Assembly: GCF_029989365.1 (NCBI RefSeq)
Contig: NZ_JAPRAQ010000035.1
Coordinates: 1 to 64,000, forward strand
Direction of reading: 5' to 3'
Length of the DNA stretch: 64,000 nt
DNA from: Bradyrhizobium sp. Arg816
Lineage (GTDB): Bacteria; Pseudomonadota; Alphaproteobacteria; Rhizobiales; Xanthobacteraceae
Numbering within the stretch: position 1 is the first letter of the stretch; each line of letters opens with the position of its first letter. The position numbers and the translations under genes were made by a program. Positions 30,715 to 39,175 of this stretch are shown here, in pieces. The notes below the pieces were generated by a model. That model saw nothing but the letters and a program-made list of their open reading frames with translations, made no database searches and had not been told where the DNA came from.

Positions 30715-32089
30715 CGGTGCGCGCCAGTTTTCCGGCCGGGGTGACGTCGAGCGCCTCGACGAAGCGGATCACCGCCGGCACTTTGTGAGAAGCAAGCTGC
30801 GCGCGGCACTGATCCAGGATCTGGTCGCGGATCTCCTTTGCCCGCGCCTGATCGGTGCCGTCGGCGAGGATCACGTCGGCGACGACGATGCCGCCGGTGA
30901 TCGGGCTGCGGCGCGATTTCGCCCGCGACATCCGCACGTTGGCATGGCGGTTGATGACCGCCTCGATCTCCTCGGGGTGAACCTTCAGCCCGCCGATATT
31001 GATGATGCCGCCGCGGCGGCCGACGAAATAATAGCGGTCACCGCGCAACTCGACGATGTCGCCGCTGTCGACGAACCCGTCGTCATCGGTGAGCGCGGCC
31101 GCATTGCGGCCGATGTAAGCACGCGCCGTGCGCGTCGAACGGATGCGCAGCGAGCCGTCCACGACCTTCATCTCGACGCCGTTGCGGTTACCAAGATAAT
31201 TTGCCGGAAAGCCCTCCAGCCCGTCATTGACGGCAAAGCCGACACCGGCCTCGGTCGAGGCGTAGGCGTGACCGACGGAGGAATTGGGGAACGCGACTTT
31301 CAGGCCGTCGAGCACCGCCTGGTCGGCGATCTCGCCGGACAGACGGACGTATCCCGGCGCGAACTGTGCAGCCGAGCCGCTCATCAAGAGCTTGCGCCAA
31401 TGCGATGGCGTGCCGGAGATATGGGTGACGCCGCGCGCGTTCAGCCGCGCGACGTGGTCGCCGAGCGCTTCATGCGGATCGGACAGCACCATCGAGCCGC
31501 CGGAGAGAACCGCGCGCAGGAAGATCTGCAGGCCGCCATAGCGGCGAATGTCGTAGAATGTCGCCCAGACCGGCGCGGGTCCGCGCGCGGGACCTTCGGC
31601 GACGATGGCGCCCGTCAGTGCTTCCAGCGTATGGCCGGCGATTTTTGGTACGCCCGACGTGCCGGACGTCAGCATCAGCCATTCCGTGGCGCGTTCGGTC
31701 TTGGCCGACGCTGTGGCCTGAAGCGGCAATTGCGCGGCGACGACGAGCGCGACCGCCTTTGCGGCCCATTGAGCGGGCTCGTCGCTGACGACGGCATCGA
31801 TCTCGGCATCCGCGATCAGCGCGTCGAGATGGTCGGGATTGAGATCGGGCGGGCACAGCAGCATGCGCCGCACAACACCGTCGAGCTCGATCATGGCGAG
31901 GCCCGATTTGAGCTGGTCCGACAACTTCAGCAGGACCGAGCGGCCCGCCAGCTCACGCAGGCGGCCGCCCAGAACCGTATGCCCCAGCACGTCCGTCAGC
32001 GACACCACATGATGGGCGTCGGAGATCGTGCGGCCCTCGAGCTCCGGGCTCAGATAGTCGCGGAGCGCAAAAATCTCACGCGGGGACAT
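30707..32089 (-). CDS. Class I adenylate-forming (AMP-binding) enzyme
   Basis: This 460-residue acyl-adenylating enzyme has the P-loop-like motif LMLTSGTSGVPKIAGHT (about 160), YASTEAGVGFA, the hinge region DSGDIVELRGDRYYFVGRRGGIINIGG, and the C-terminal catalytic lysine in TPAGKLART. Its gene overlaps the acyl carrier protein gene by 14 nt, so it probably activates an acid and loads it onto that carrier. It is shorter than typical acyl-CoA ligases. The substrate is unknown. Confidence 0.85.
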   Translation of the reverse strand: MSPREIFALRDYLSPELEGRTISDAHHVVSLTDVLGHTVLGGRLRELAGRSVLLKLSDQLKSGLAMIELDGVVRRMLLCPPDLNPDHLDALIADAEIDAVVSDEPAQWAAKAVALVVAAQLPLQATASAKTERATEWLMLTSGTSGVPKIAGHTLEALTGAIVAEGPARGPAPVWATFYDIRRYGGLQIFLRAVLSGGSMVLSDPHEALGDHVARLNARGVTHISGTPSHWRKLLMSGSAAQFAPGYVRLSGEIADQAVLDGLKVAFPNSSVGHAYASTEAGVGFAVNDGLEGFPANYLGNRNGVEMKVVDGSLRIRSTRTARAYIGRNAAALTDDDGFVDSGDIVELRGDRYYFVGRRGGIINIGGLKVHPEEIEAVINRHANVRMSRAKSRRSPITGGIVVADVILADGTDQARAKEIRDQILDQCRAQLASHKVPAVIRFVEALDVTPAGKLARTDA

Positions 32090-32321
32090 TTTCGTAGGCC
32101 CGCACGAAATCGCCCACGGTGGCGGGGAACGCAGCGTCCTCGGAAATGGTGAAGGGATCGACGCCGGTCTCGTCCTCGAGGCGCGCCACCAGAATTGCGA
32201 AGGCGAGGGAATCGAAACCCGTCTCGTGCAGCGAAAGATCGTCCGAGAGTGCGGGAAGCGTGACGTGCTGCTCCTTGGCGATCCGCTGGATCGCTTCGAT
32301 GACCTTAGACCTTACCGACAT
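32076..32321 (-). CDS. Acyl carrier protein
   Basis: This 81-residue four-helix carrier has the phosphopantetheine attachment serine S38 in the motif GFDSLAFAILV. The protein is acidic as expected. ATG 32321 (MSVRSK) is chosen over upstream in-frame codons because the ACP fold starts there. It is distinct from the house-keeping AcpP (sequence DSLAF rather than DSLDT) and is co-transcribed with an adenylating enzyme and an SDR, so it is probably a dedicated carrier for a small specialised acyl product. Confidence 0.88.
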   Translation of the reverse strand: MSVRSKVIEAIQRIAKEQHVTLPALSDDLSLHETGFDSLAFAILVARLEDETGVDPFTISEDAAFPATVGDFVRAYENVPA

Positions 32322-32469
32322 GGCTGGCTCGCTCTTGTTATTGATGGTTCGTGTTACGGCGGCTCTTGATGACCGCCTCCCCATGGCCCGTGTTGTTTAC
32401 CCGACAGAAGTAAATGGCTTCTTGGACAATTCAGATAAAATTGGACCTATCTGGCGGATTTTGCTGCGG

Positions 32470-34284
32470 CTAGAGCCTGATCGCGCCATCGATGATCCCT
32501 GCGTACACGTCCGTGTCCAACGCAACATAGGCGCCGGATTTCGGGTCGAGCATGAACAGCGGATCGCTTATCAGCCCCGGATCAAAGCCCTCCCGGGCCA
32601 GCTCGCCCTTCTTCTGCTTGAACGTCTCGGTCGCATCGAGCTCGCGCGAGATACGGACGAAGACTGGGCGGGCGTAAACCGGCAAGCGCTGCGCCAGATG
32701 CGCAGGCAGCGCTTCGATATAAAACCCCTCGTTCACGACGATGGCACTCATGCCGGCGCGGCCATCGGCGCCGGGGATGCTGACGCCGCAGGTGGTGGCA
32801 TCGATCACGCCGGTGAAATCGCGCACGGCGTCGTTGACCTCCGATGTCGCGACGTTCTCGCCCTTCCAGCGAAAGGTGTCGCCGATGCGGTCGACGAAAT
32901 GGAAGAAGCCCTTGTCGTCGAGCCGCATCAGATCGCCGGTGCGGAACCAGGCATCGCCCTTGGCGAAGACGTCGCGCAGAATCTTCTTCTCGGTCTCGCC
33001 GGCGTCGGTATAGCCCTCGAAGCGGCCGCCGCCTTCATCGGCGGTGCCGATGCGGCCGATGGCTTCGCCGGCCTCGCCCCTGGCGCAGGCAATGCAAAAT
33101 CCCTCTTCGTTGCGCAGCGGCGCACCGCTATCAGGGTCGAGCTTGACGAGCCCCGCCGGAAAGCGATGCGCGAGCAGCGGCGGAACGCGGCCGATCGCGC
33201 CCGGCTGGCCCTCGACGTTGAACAGTGAGAAATTGCCTTCCGTCGCCGCATAGAATTCGAGGATGCGCGGAATGCCGAAGCGGTTCTGGAAATCCTCCCA
33301 GATGTCGCCGCGCAGGCCGTTGCCGCAGACGAGCCGCAGGCGGTGACGGTTCTCGTATTCGGACGGCGCCGCCTTCAGAAGGTAGCGGCAGAGCTCGCCG
33401 ATGTACTGGAACAGCGTGCAATCGTGCCGCACGATGTCGGGCCAGAAATTCGAGGCCGAGAATTTTTCCGCGATCACCACCGAGCCGCCGGCGGCGAGCA
33501 TGCTGCACGGGGCGACAATGCCGCCGACCGAGTGGAACAGTGGCAGGCAGTCATAGAGCCGGTCCTGCGGCGTGGCGCCGGTGAGGCCGGCGAACCAGAA
33601 GCCCCAGTTGAGGATGCGGCGGTGGCTGATGCTCGCTGCCTTCGGCAGGCCGGTGGTCCCGGAGGTGTAGATCAGCAGGGCCCGGTCGTTGATCGTCACG
33701 TCGCCATGCTCGTCCGGCGAGAGCGGCCCGTCCTCAAGCGCGGCAAGTGCGACGTCGATCGCGCGCTCGCTGCGGGCATCGCCATGGGTCCAGACTTTTG
33801 CTTCTGTCTTCAGGTGCGGCGACGCGCCGTCCAAGGCTCCCATGAGCTCGTGCGCGACGATGACGTGCGACGGCCTGGCGACATCGACGCAATGCGCCAG
33901 CGACGGGCCGACGAGTTTGGTGTTGATCAGCGCGACCACACCGCCGACCCGGCTGATGCCGAGCCATGCGGCAACATAGTCGATGCCGTTCGGCATGATC
34001 AGCGCGACGGTATCCCCCTTGGCCACGCCGATCGAGCGCGCCCAGCGCGCATAGCGGTTGATGCGCTTCGCGAGGCCTGCGTAGTCGATCGTCGTCTCAT
34101 CTGCGACCAGCGCGGTGCGAGCGGGCTGACGCTGCGCCCAATCGTCGACGACGTCGGCGAACAGTCGGCCCGGCAGCGTCTCGATGCGCGCGGTGAGCTC
34201 GATCGCCTTCAGCCAGATCTTTGAAGCCGAAGGTGCGCGCGCGACTTTCGGTTGCTCGATGACGCCGGTGGTCATGCCGTCCAT
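32470..34284 (-). CDS. Long-chain acyl-CoA synthetase (FATP/FadD-like)
   Basis: This 604-residue class I adenylating enzyme has LLIYTSGTTGLPKAASISHRR (about 210-230), YAATEGNFS, the motif FRTGDLMRLDDKGFFHFVDRIGDTFRWKGENV and a conserved C-terminus. The arrangement fits very-long-chain or bile-acid CoA synthetases of the FATP type. It precedes the ACP gene by 148 nt on the same strand and may belong to the cassette. Start ATG 34284 or ATG 34275. Confidence 0.88.
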   Translation of the reverse strand: MDGMTTGVIEQPKVARAPSASKIWLKAIELTARIETLPGRLFADVVDDWAQRQPARTALVADETTIDYAGLAKRINRYARWARSIGVAKGDTVALIMPNGIDYVAAWLGISRVGGVVALINTKLVGPSLAHCVDVARPSHVIVAHELMGALDGASPHLKTEAKVWTHGDARSERAIDVALAALEDGPLSPDEHGDVTINDRALLIYTSGTTGLPKAASISHRRILNWGFWFAGLTGATPQDRLYDCLPLFHSVGGIVAPCSMLAAGGSVVIAEKFSASNFWPDIVRHDCTLFQYIGELCRYLLKAAPSEYENRHRLRLVCGNGLRGDIWEDFQNRFGIPRILEFYAATEGNFSLFNVEGQPGAIGRVPPLLAHRFPAGLVKLDPDSGAPLRNEEGFCIACARGEAGEAIGRIGTADEGGGRFEGYTDAGETEKKILRDVFAKGDAWFRTGDLMRLDDKGFFHFVDRIGDTFRWKGENVATSEVNDAVRDFTGVIDATTCGVSIPGADGRAGMSAIVVNEGFYIEALPAHLAQRLPVYARPVFVRISRELDATETFKQKKGELAREGFDPGLISDPLFMLDPKSGAYVALDTDVYAGIIDGAIRL

Positions 34285-34411
34285 TCTTTCGGAACGTATC
34301 TGCTGCTTCCCGAGCTTAGCTCGCCCGCCCTGCCCAGGTGTTAAGAGACAAGGTAAAGTCAGGTTAGTACGTGATTAACTCTAGCCATCCGACGCGGGCG
34401 AGTTCGGCGGC

Positions 34412-34501
34412 ATGCAGACGACGGAGACTGAGCGCTGGCGCAAGGTGGTCGAGTTTGTCGGGGATCAGCACGGGGTAGCGATCCGGCCTCGCCGAGGCTA
34501 G
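34412..34501 (+). other. Possible 29-codon ORF or gene remnant
   Basis: In the 262-nt gap between two divergent genes an ATG at 34412 opens a frame MQTTETERWRKVVEF...RRG ending TAG at 34499-34501. The helical, charged composition looks like the N-terminus of a longer protein. It could be a degraded gene start or a chance frame. Confidence 0.25.
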
Positions 34502-34545
34502 GCGCTTCCTGGTAAACGGGCTATGCTTTTCTACCCTGCGTTGTC

Positions 34546-35274
34546 ATGGCTACGAAAGGGAGGCGTCCCGTGGCTCTCGATCCGTCAGAGTTTCCGGTCC
34601 AGGCCGCCCCGTTCGAGCAGCCCCTGAAGAATTTCGCCGGCCGCGCGAAGGGTGGGCAGGCCAGAGTGGTTGCGATCGGCTCGTCGACCACGGCGGGCGA
34701 AGGAGGCATCGCTCCCTATCCGCAACGGCTGCTGGCGGATCTTCGGATCAAGTTTCCAAATGTCGGAATCGAGGTGATCAACCGGGGCGTCGGCGGCGAA
34801 GACGCTCCCTTGGAGCTGAAGCGGTTCGCCCATGACGTCTTCGATCTGAATCCCGATCTCGTCATCTGGCAGGTCGGCACCAATTCAGTGTGGCAAGCCG
34901 GAGGTCCCTCGTTCGCGGACACCACGAAGGCCATCCGTAAAGGTGTCGACCAACTGCTCGGCGCGAAGCGGATCGACGTGATCCTGATGGACCTTCAATA
35001 TGTGCCTGCGGTGCTGACACCGGCCAAGCGCAAAAAGGCGAACGCCATGGTGGAGGCGATCAGCCGGATCGCGCACAAGAAACGGATCAACGTCTTCCGC
35101 CGCTTCGCGCTGATGAAGAGCTGGCACGAGGTCGCAAGGATTTCGTTCGACCGTTTGGTCGACCCGGGCGATGACACCAGGCTGCACGCCAGCGACTGGA
35201 CCACGGACAAGATGACCTGGCAATTGACCGACGCGATCTTCGCGGCTGCCAACAAGGTGCCTCACGGCACCTAG
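34546..35274 (+). CDS. SGNH/GDSL hydrolase family protein
   Basis: This 242-residue putative esterase has block I VVAIGSSTTAGEG (catalytic Ser, about residue 46), block II NRGVGGEDA (Gly), block III WQVGTNS (Asn) and block V DTRLHASDW (Asp/His), in the correct order. No signal peptide is visible, so it is probably cytoplasmic unless exported by another route. The substrate is unknown; family members deacylate lipids and carbohydrates. Confidence 0.85.
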   Translation: MATKGRRPVALDPSEFPVQAAPFEQPLKNFAGRAKGGQARVVAIGSSTTAGEGGIAPYPQRLLADLRIKFPNVGIEVINRGVGGEDAPLELKRFAHDVFDLNPDLVIWQVGTNSVWQAGGPSFADTTKAIRKGVDQLLGAKRIDVILMDLQYVPAVLTPAKRKKANAMVEAISRIAHKKRINVFRRFALMKSWHEVARISFDRLVDPGDDTRLHASDWTTDKMTWQLTDAIFAAANKVPHGT

Positions 35275-35318
35275 TTCTGCATGCTCCGCCGGATTCGCAG
35301 CTGAACGGGTGGTGGGCG

Positions 35319-35588
35319 CTAGCCGCCTCGCCTGTAGCGTGGGCGCAGCGGCGCAACGTTCACCGGATAATACGGATTGAGATCGCAGGTCGCGGCGCGG
35401 CCCGACGCCGTGGCGCGGCACTGCGGCAGCGACGTGAAGGAGCAATCGTACCACTCTCCGCCGCCACCGTTCGCGCCGGAATAGACGTGCATGCAGACGG
35501 GATAGCTGGGATCAAAGGTCTGCGCATGCGACGGCGCAGCCGCGGTCAGCGCGCCGACGGTGATGATCAGCGCGGAAGAGAAACGCAT
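35319..35588 (-). CDS. DUF3551 family secreted protein (copy 1)
   Basis: This 89-residue protein has a signal peptide (cleavage after AAAPSHAQ) and the DUF3551 pattern YPVCMHVYSGA...WYDCSFTSLPQCRATASGRAATCDLNPYY, with four cysteines likely forming two disulfides. ATG 35588 is chosen by alignment to the neighbouring paralogue; a longer start at 35612 is possible. Function unknown. DUF3551 proteins are common and often clustered in Bradyrhizobium. Confidence 0.82.
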   Translation of the reverse strand: MRFSSALIITVGALTAAAPSHAQTFDPSYPVCMHVYSGANGGGGEWYDCSFTSLPQCRATASGRAATCDLNPYYPVNVAPLRPRYRRGG

Positions 35589-35621
35589 GAGGGATGTTGC
35601 TGCGCGCCGCATAGCCAACAA

Positions 35622-35900
35622 CTACTGCACCTTCTTGTGACGCTTGCGCGGGGGCGGCGGCGGCTCGTTGTAGGCGTAATAGGGATTGACGTCACAGCTC
35701 GCCGCGCGGCCCGACGCCGTGGCCCGGCACTGCGGGATCGAGGTGAAGGAGCAGTCGTAATAGTCGCCGCCACCGCCCCGGCCGCCCGCAGTATAGACGT
35801 GCATGCACACCGGATAGCGCGGGTCATAGGTCTGGGCGCCGGCATCTGCCGCCACGAACAGCGCGGCAATCGCGGTGAGGGTCAGGAGAGGCAGGCGCAT
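35622..35900 (-). CDS. DUF3551 family secreted protein (copy 2)
   Basis: This 92-residue protein has a signal peptide (cleavage near ADAGAQ) and the same cysteine pattern YPVCMHVYTA...YYDCSFTSIPQC...ASCDVNPYY, ending in a basic RKRHKK tail. It shares about two thirds of its mature residues with copy 1, so the pair arose by tandem duplication. It lies immediately upstream of copy 1 on the same strand. Confidence 0.84.
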   Translation of the reverse strand: MRLPLLTLTAIAALFVAADAGAQTYDPRYPVCMHVYTAGGRGGGGDYYDCSFTSIPQCRATASGRAASCDVNPYYAYNEPPPPPRKRHKKVQ

Positions 35901-36027
35901 GGAGACGTCCTCGAATCGATGGCGGCGTCGAATCTCGTGCCGACGTCCTCCTATGGCATAACACCACGCCGGAGGCGACTGTTCCTCCGGCGGATGACGG
36001 CAAGGTGAGCGGGGTGCGCTGCGCGCG

Positions 36028-37905
36028 CTACCCGCCCAGCCCTTGCAACACCAGCCGGTTCAGCCTTGCCGCAAACGCGGCGGGGTCTTCGGGCAATTCG
36101 CCGTCCAGGATCTGCGCCTGTTCGAACAGGAGCAGGCTGAGATCGTCGACCGCCCTGGAGCCGGCCTGCGCCCTGGTGATCGCCGTCACCAGCGGATGGC
36201 GCAGATTGATCTCGAGGATCGGCTTGGTGCGCATGCCGCGGTTCTGCTGCGACAGAATGCGCTCGAGCTCGCGGCTCGGGCCCTGGCTGTCGGCGACGAG
36301 ACAGGAGGCAGAACTGGTGAGGCGCGTCGAGACCTTGACGTCGCTGACGCGCTCGCCGAGCGCGGCCTTGATCACCGCGATGGTGGCGGCCTCGTCGGCT
36401 TGCGGCTCGTCCTTCTTCGCCTCGTCGGCCTCGTCGGTGCGCGGGATCAGGTCGAGATTGAGATCGCCCTGGCTCAGCGATTTCAGCGGCTTGCCGTCAA
36501 ACTCCGATGGCATCGAGGTCCAGAAGGCATCGACCGGATCCGACAGCAGCAGCACCTCGATGCCGCGCGCGGTCGCGGCTTCCAGCCGCGGATTGGACTT
36601 CAGCCGCTCGATGCTGTCGCCGACGAGATAATAGATCTCGGTCTGGTTCGGCTTGAAACCGGCGATGACGTCCTTCAGCGACCGCTTCTCGCCCGAGGTG
36701 GTGGTGAATCGGGACAGGGACAGCAGCTTTTCGCGCCGCTCGAAATCCTCGTAGATGCCTTCCTTCAGCACTGCGCCGAAGGCGTCCCAGATCATGGCAA
36801 AATTCTCCGGGTCCTTGTCGGCAAGGCTTTCGAGCTCGGACACGACCCTGGTCGCCACGGCCTTGCGGATCTGCGCGAGCTGCGGATTGTTCTGGAGCAT
36901 CTCGCGCGAGATGTTGAGCGGGAGATCTTCGCTGTCGACCACGCCCCGGATGAAGCGGAGATAGCCCGGCAACAGATCGGCATCGTCGGTGATGAAGACG
37001 CGGCGGACGTAAAGCTTCACCCGGCCCTTGCGGTTCGGCTCGAACAGGTCGAACGGCTTCGTCGACGGCGCGAACAGCAGCACGGCGTAGGAATAGCGGC
37101 CCTCGGCGCGGTAGTGCAGCGTCATCGCGGGATCGTCGAAGGCCGATGCAATCTGCTGATAGGCCTTCTTGTAGTCCTCGGCCGTCAGCTCGGACTTGGA
37201 GCGCTGCCACAGCGCGCTCGCCGAGTTGATCTGGCGCGGCTCGCCCTCTTCCGGCACCAGCTCGATAGGGAACAGGATGTTGTCGGAATAGGCACTGACG
37301 ACGCGCTCGATCTCGTAGGTCTCGAGATACTTCTTGGCGTCGTCCTTCAGGTGCAGGACGATCTCGGTGCCGCGTGCGACGCGCGCCGCTTCCTCATCGC
37401 TGGCGCGCGCGATCTCGAAGCCGGAGCCGCCGGAGGACGTCCAGCTCCACACGTCGCTCTCGCCGGCACGCCGGCTGACGACGACGATCTTCTCGGCGAC
37501 CATGAAGGCGGAATAGAAGCCGACGCCGAACTGGCCGATCAGGCCGAGGCCGTCCTTGGCCTCCTTCAGCTTCGAGACGAACGCCTTGGTGCCGGAGCGG
37601 GCGATGGTGCCGAGATGGTCGATCAGCTCCTGGCGCTCCATGCCGATGCCGTTGTCGGCGATCGTGAGCGTTCCGGCCGTCTTGTTCGGCATGATCCGGA
37701 TCTTGAGCGCGTCGCCCTCGCCCAGCAGCGCCGGGCTGGCGATGGCTTCATAGCGCAGCTTGTCGCAGGCGTCCGATGCGTTGGAGACGAGCTCGCGCAG
37801 GAAGATGTCGGTCTCGGAATAGACGGAGTGCACCATCAGGTGCAGAAGCTCGGAAACCTCGGCCTGGAAAGGCTGCGTATGCGCGGCCGTATCTGACGTC
37901 GTCAT
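36028..37905 (-). CDS. htpG: Molecular chaperone HtpG (Hsp90)
   Basis: This 625-residue Hsp90 homologue helps fold proteins in the cytoplasm. The N-terminal GHKL ATPase has ELVSNASDACDKLR (about 38-51), DNGIGM and GQFGVGFYSAFMVA. A middle domain with the catalytic Arg region and a C-terminal dimerisation domain follow. The length is normal for bacterial HtpG. An RpoH-like promoter lies 36-66 nt upstream, consistent with heat-shock control. Confidence 0.96.
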   Translation of the reverse strand: MTTSDTAAHTQPFQAEVSELLHLMVHSVYSETDIFLRELVSNASDACDKLRYEAIASPALLGEGDALKIRIMPNKTAGTLTIADNGIGMERQELIDHLGTIARSGTKAFVSKLKEAKDGLGLIGQFGVGFYSAFMVAEKIVVVSRRAGESDVWSWTSSGGSGFEIARASDEEAARVARGTEIVLHLKDDAKKYLETYEIERVVSAYSDNILFPIELVPEEGEPRQINSASALWQRSKSELTAEDYKKAYQQIASAFDDPAMTLHYRAEGRYSYAVLLFAPSTKPFDLFEPNRKGRVKLYVRRVFITDDADLLPGYLRFIRGVVDSEDLPLNISREMLQNNPQLAQIRKAVATRVVSELESLADKDPENFAMIWDAFGAVLKEGIYEDFERREKLLSLSRFTTTSGEKRSLKDVIAGFKPNQTEIYYLVGDSIERLKSNPRLEAATARGIEVLLLSDPVDAFWTSMPSEFDGKPLKSLSQGDLNLDLIPRTDEADEAKKDEPQADEAATIAVIKAALGERVSDVKVSTRLTSSASCLVADSQGPSRELERILSQQNRGMRTKPILEINLRHPLVTAITRAQAGSRAVDDLSLLLFEQAQILDGELPEDPAAFAARLNRLVLQGLGG

Positions 37906-37940
37906 GCGTTTACCCGGTCAATCAAAGGGGGAAGAAACCC

Positions 37941-37971
37941 GGCATATAACGCGATGGGATAGGGGATCAAG
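37941..37971 (-). promoter_or_regulatory. RpoH-like (sigma-32) promoter of htpG
   Basis: On the minus strand CTTG (37971-37968), 17 bases, then GTTATATGCC (37950-37941). This resembles the alphaproteobacterial RpoH consensus CTTG-N17/18-CYTATNTNNG, with two mismatches in the -10. Confidence 0.6.
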
Positions 37972-38041
37972 TGGACGTGAAATATCGCCCTCCCGGCGGG
38001 AAGGCGATTTGCCCGTGGTGGCCAGGGGCGGCGAAGAAGGA

Positions 38042-38467
38042 TCAGGTCACACAGCGGCCGGGCTGGAGCAGTTTTGCGACCTCGGTCAGGGAGCTGACCA
38101 TCGGCTCGCAGGCAATCGTCGGCCGCTTGGGGCCCTGCTTCCGGTTCTGGAGCAGCACCGGCGGCTTGGCGCTGCCGGTCTCGATCACCGCGGGGACCCG
38201 CAGCAGCACCGAGGTCTCGGCCAGATCGTTCAGCCGCATCGACACGGTGCGGGTGGGAACCGGAGCCTGCTTGAGGTCGGCGAACCGGTCGGCCTTGCCG
38301 TAACGGTTGACGTTGTGACCCACATCTTGCGTGGGTCTGTCGGCGACCGCCTGCCAGCGGGCGGCCAAATCATGGCCAGAGGCCAGCTGCACGGCACCAA
38401 CCTGGACGGCACTAAGCGTCGCGGCAATCGCGACAGCACCCAAAAATACCTTTTGAATCTGTAACAT
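38042..38467 (-). CDS. Hypothetical exported protein
   Basis: This 141-residue protein has an N-terminal hydrophobic segment (MLQIQKVFLGAVAIAATLSAVQVG), likely a signal peptide. The mature part has few recognisable motifs, and two cysteines late in the chain (IACEPM, PGRCVT) may pair. ATG 38467 gives the complete signal sequence. No family recognised; probably periplasmic. Confidence 0.7.
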   Translation of the reverse strand: MLQIQKVFLGAVAIAATLSAVQVGAVQLASGHDLAARWQAVADRPTQDVGHNVNRYGKADRFADLKQAPVPTRTVSMRLNDLAETSVLLRVPAVIETGSAKPPVLLQNRKQGPKRPTIACEPMVSSLTEVAKLLQPGRCVT

Positions 38468-38604
38468 GGCTGACAATCCCACGCCCCATGGCGATCAGGG
38501 GAACAACGCGATGGGAGGACCGGCAGTTCTCAGCCGTTAAGATCACTTAACCGTGTGCGAAATTCACCGCAGGCCGCATAAAAAGGCCGCACAAAAAAAT
38601 TTTC

Positions 38605-38724
38605 ACCCGCTTGGAACGACTCTCAGGCCCGAGAGTCGTCTCAACAGCCGGCTATTCCCCCCTGCCCCATAAGCCGGCGACGTAGGGCGCGACTGTGGTG
38701 ATGCCAGTCGCGCCTTACTTTTGT
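38605..38724 (+). ncRNA. Candidate trans-acting small RNA with terminator
   Basis: In a 709-nt gene-free stretch three perfect hairpins follow each other. ACGACTCTC/GAGAGTCGT is at 38616-38639. GCCGGCT/AGCCGGC at 38647-38678 has a C-rich loop containing CCCCCCTGCCCC. GGCGCGACTG/CAGTCGCGCC at 38686-38714 is followed by TTACTTTT. The last is a strong rho-independent terminator. C-rich loops are known in alphaproteobacterial sRNAs that bind Shine-Dalgarno regions. The 5' end and promoter are not defined. Confidence 0.6.
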
Positions 38725-38728
38725 TTGA
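38689..38728 (+). repeat. 40-bp direct repeat, left copy (3' end of the small RNA)
   Basis: GCGACTGTGGTGATGCCAGT... through TTTTGTTTGA is repeated at 41087-41126 with only two mismatches. The copies bracket the cyclase/TPR gene, as attachment-site duplications bracket integrated elements. Confidence 0.8.
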
Positions 38729-39175
38729 TGGCACCTTTCCATCCCCGCCCCACCGATGGTCTGCGGCTTAAGCCCGGTCCCCCGAGCCGAATTTGCCTGC
38801 CCCTGAATTCCACTGCGGGCGGCCGAATTCTTCCACCACAGTCATCGTCCTGAGATCACTGCGATTTCCGACGGTACCTCCTCAATATGCTCGGCGTGTT
38901 TGCTAAATTCGAGAACCTCGCCGCGAGCGGCAACTCGAAGGGATTGCGACCGCAAGTGCGCGCAAGACTTGGTCCTAAGGGGGGAAGGAAAGATCGGGTA
39001 GAAAGAATGCTCTGTTGCGGAAACGCCCGCTGGATTAGCCGTAGCGACTGAAAAATACGACTTGGACCCCCTATCTTTTGACCGCCGACCTTCGCGTGAG
39101 CATGATGACAACGCGAACAGCGCGTTCGGCACTTCTCTGATCCGCCCACCAGTAACCGTGGATTGGAATATTGCC
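38729..39175. other. Gene-free stretch inside the repeat-bracketed segment
   Basis: About 450 nt between the left repeat and the cyclase start. Open frames here are short, and none is convincing. A frame starting ATG near 38886 (MLGVFAKFENL...) ends after 54 codons without a recognisable motif. The cyclase promoter must lie in this stretch. Confidence 0.4.

Noticed and set aside
35900..35985. EcfG promoter for the DUF3551 pair
   Set aside because: A minus-strand GGAAC-N17-TGTT is present, but it departs from the -10 consensus, uses the longer spacer and lies far (about 60 nt) from the start codon.
36043..37896. 617-codon plus-strand frame
   Set aside because: Antisense of htpG, which is unmistakable on the minus strand.
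39062..39175. Extension of the cyclase to a TTG at 39062
   Set aside because: The extra 38 residues show no family similarity, while the ATG at 39176 gives the standard ERRLAAIMAAD start.
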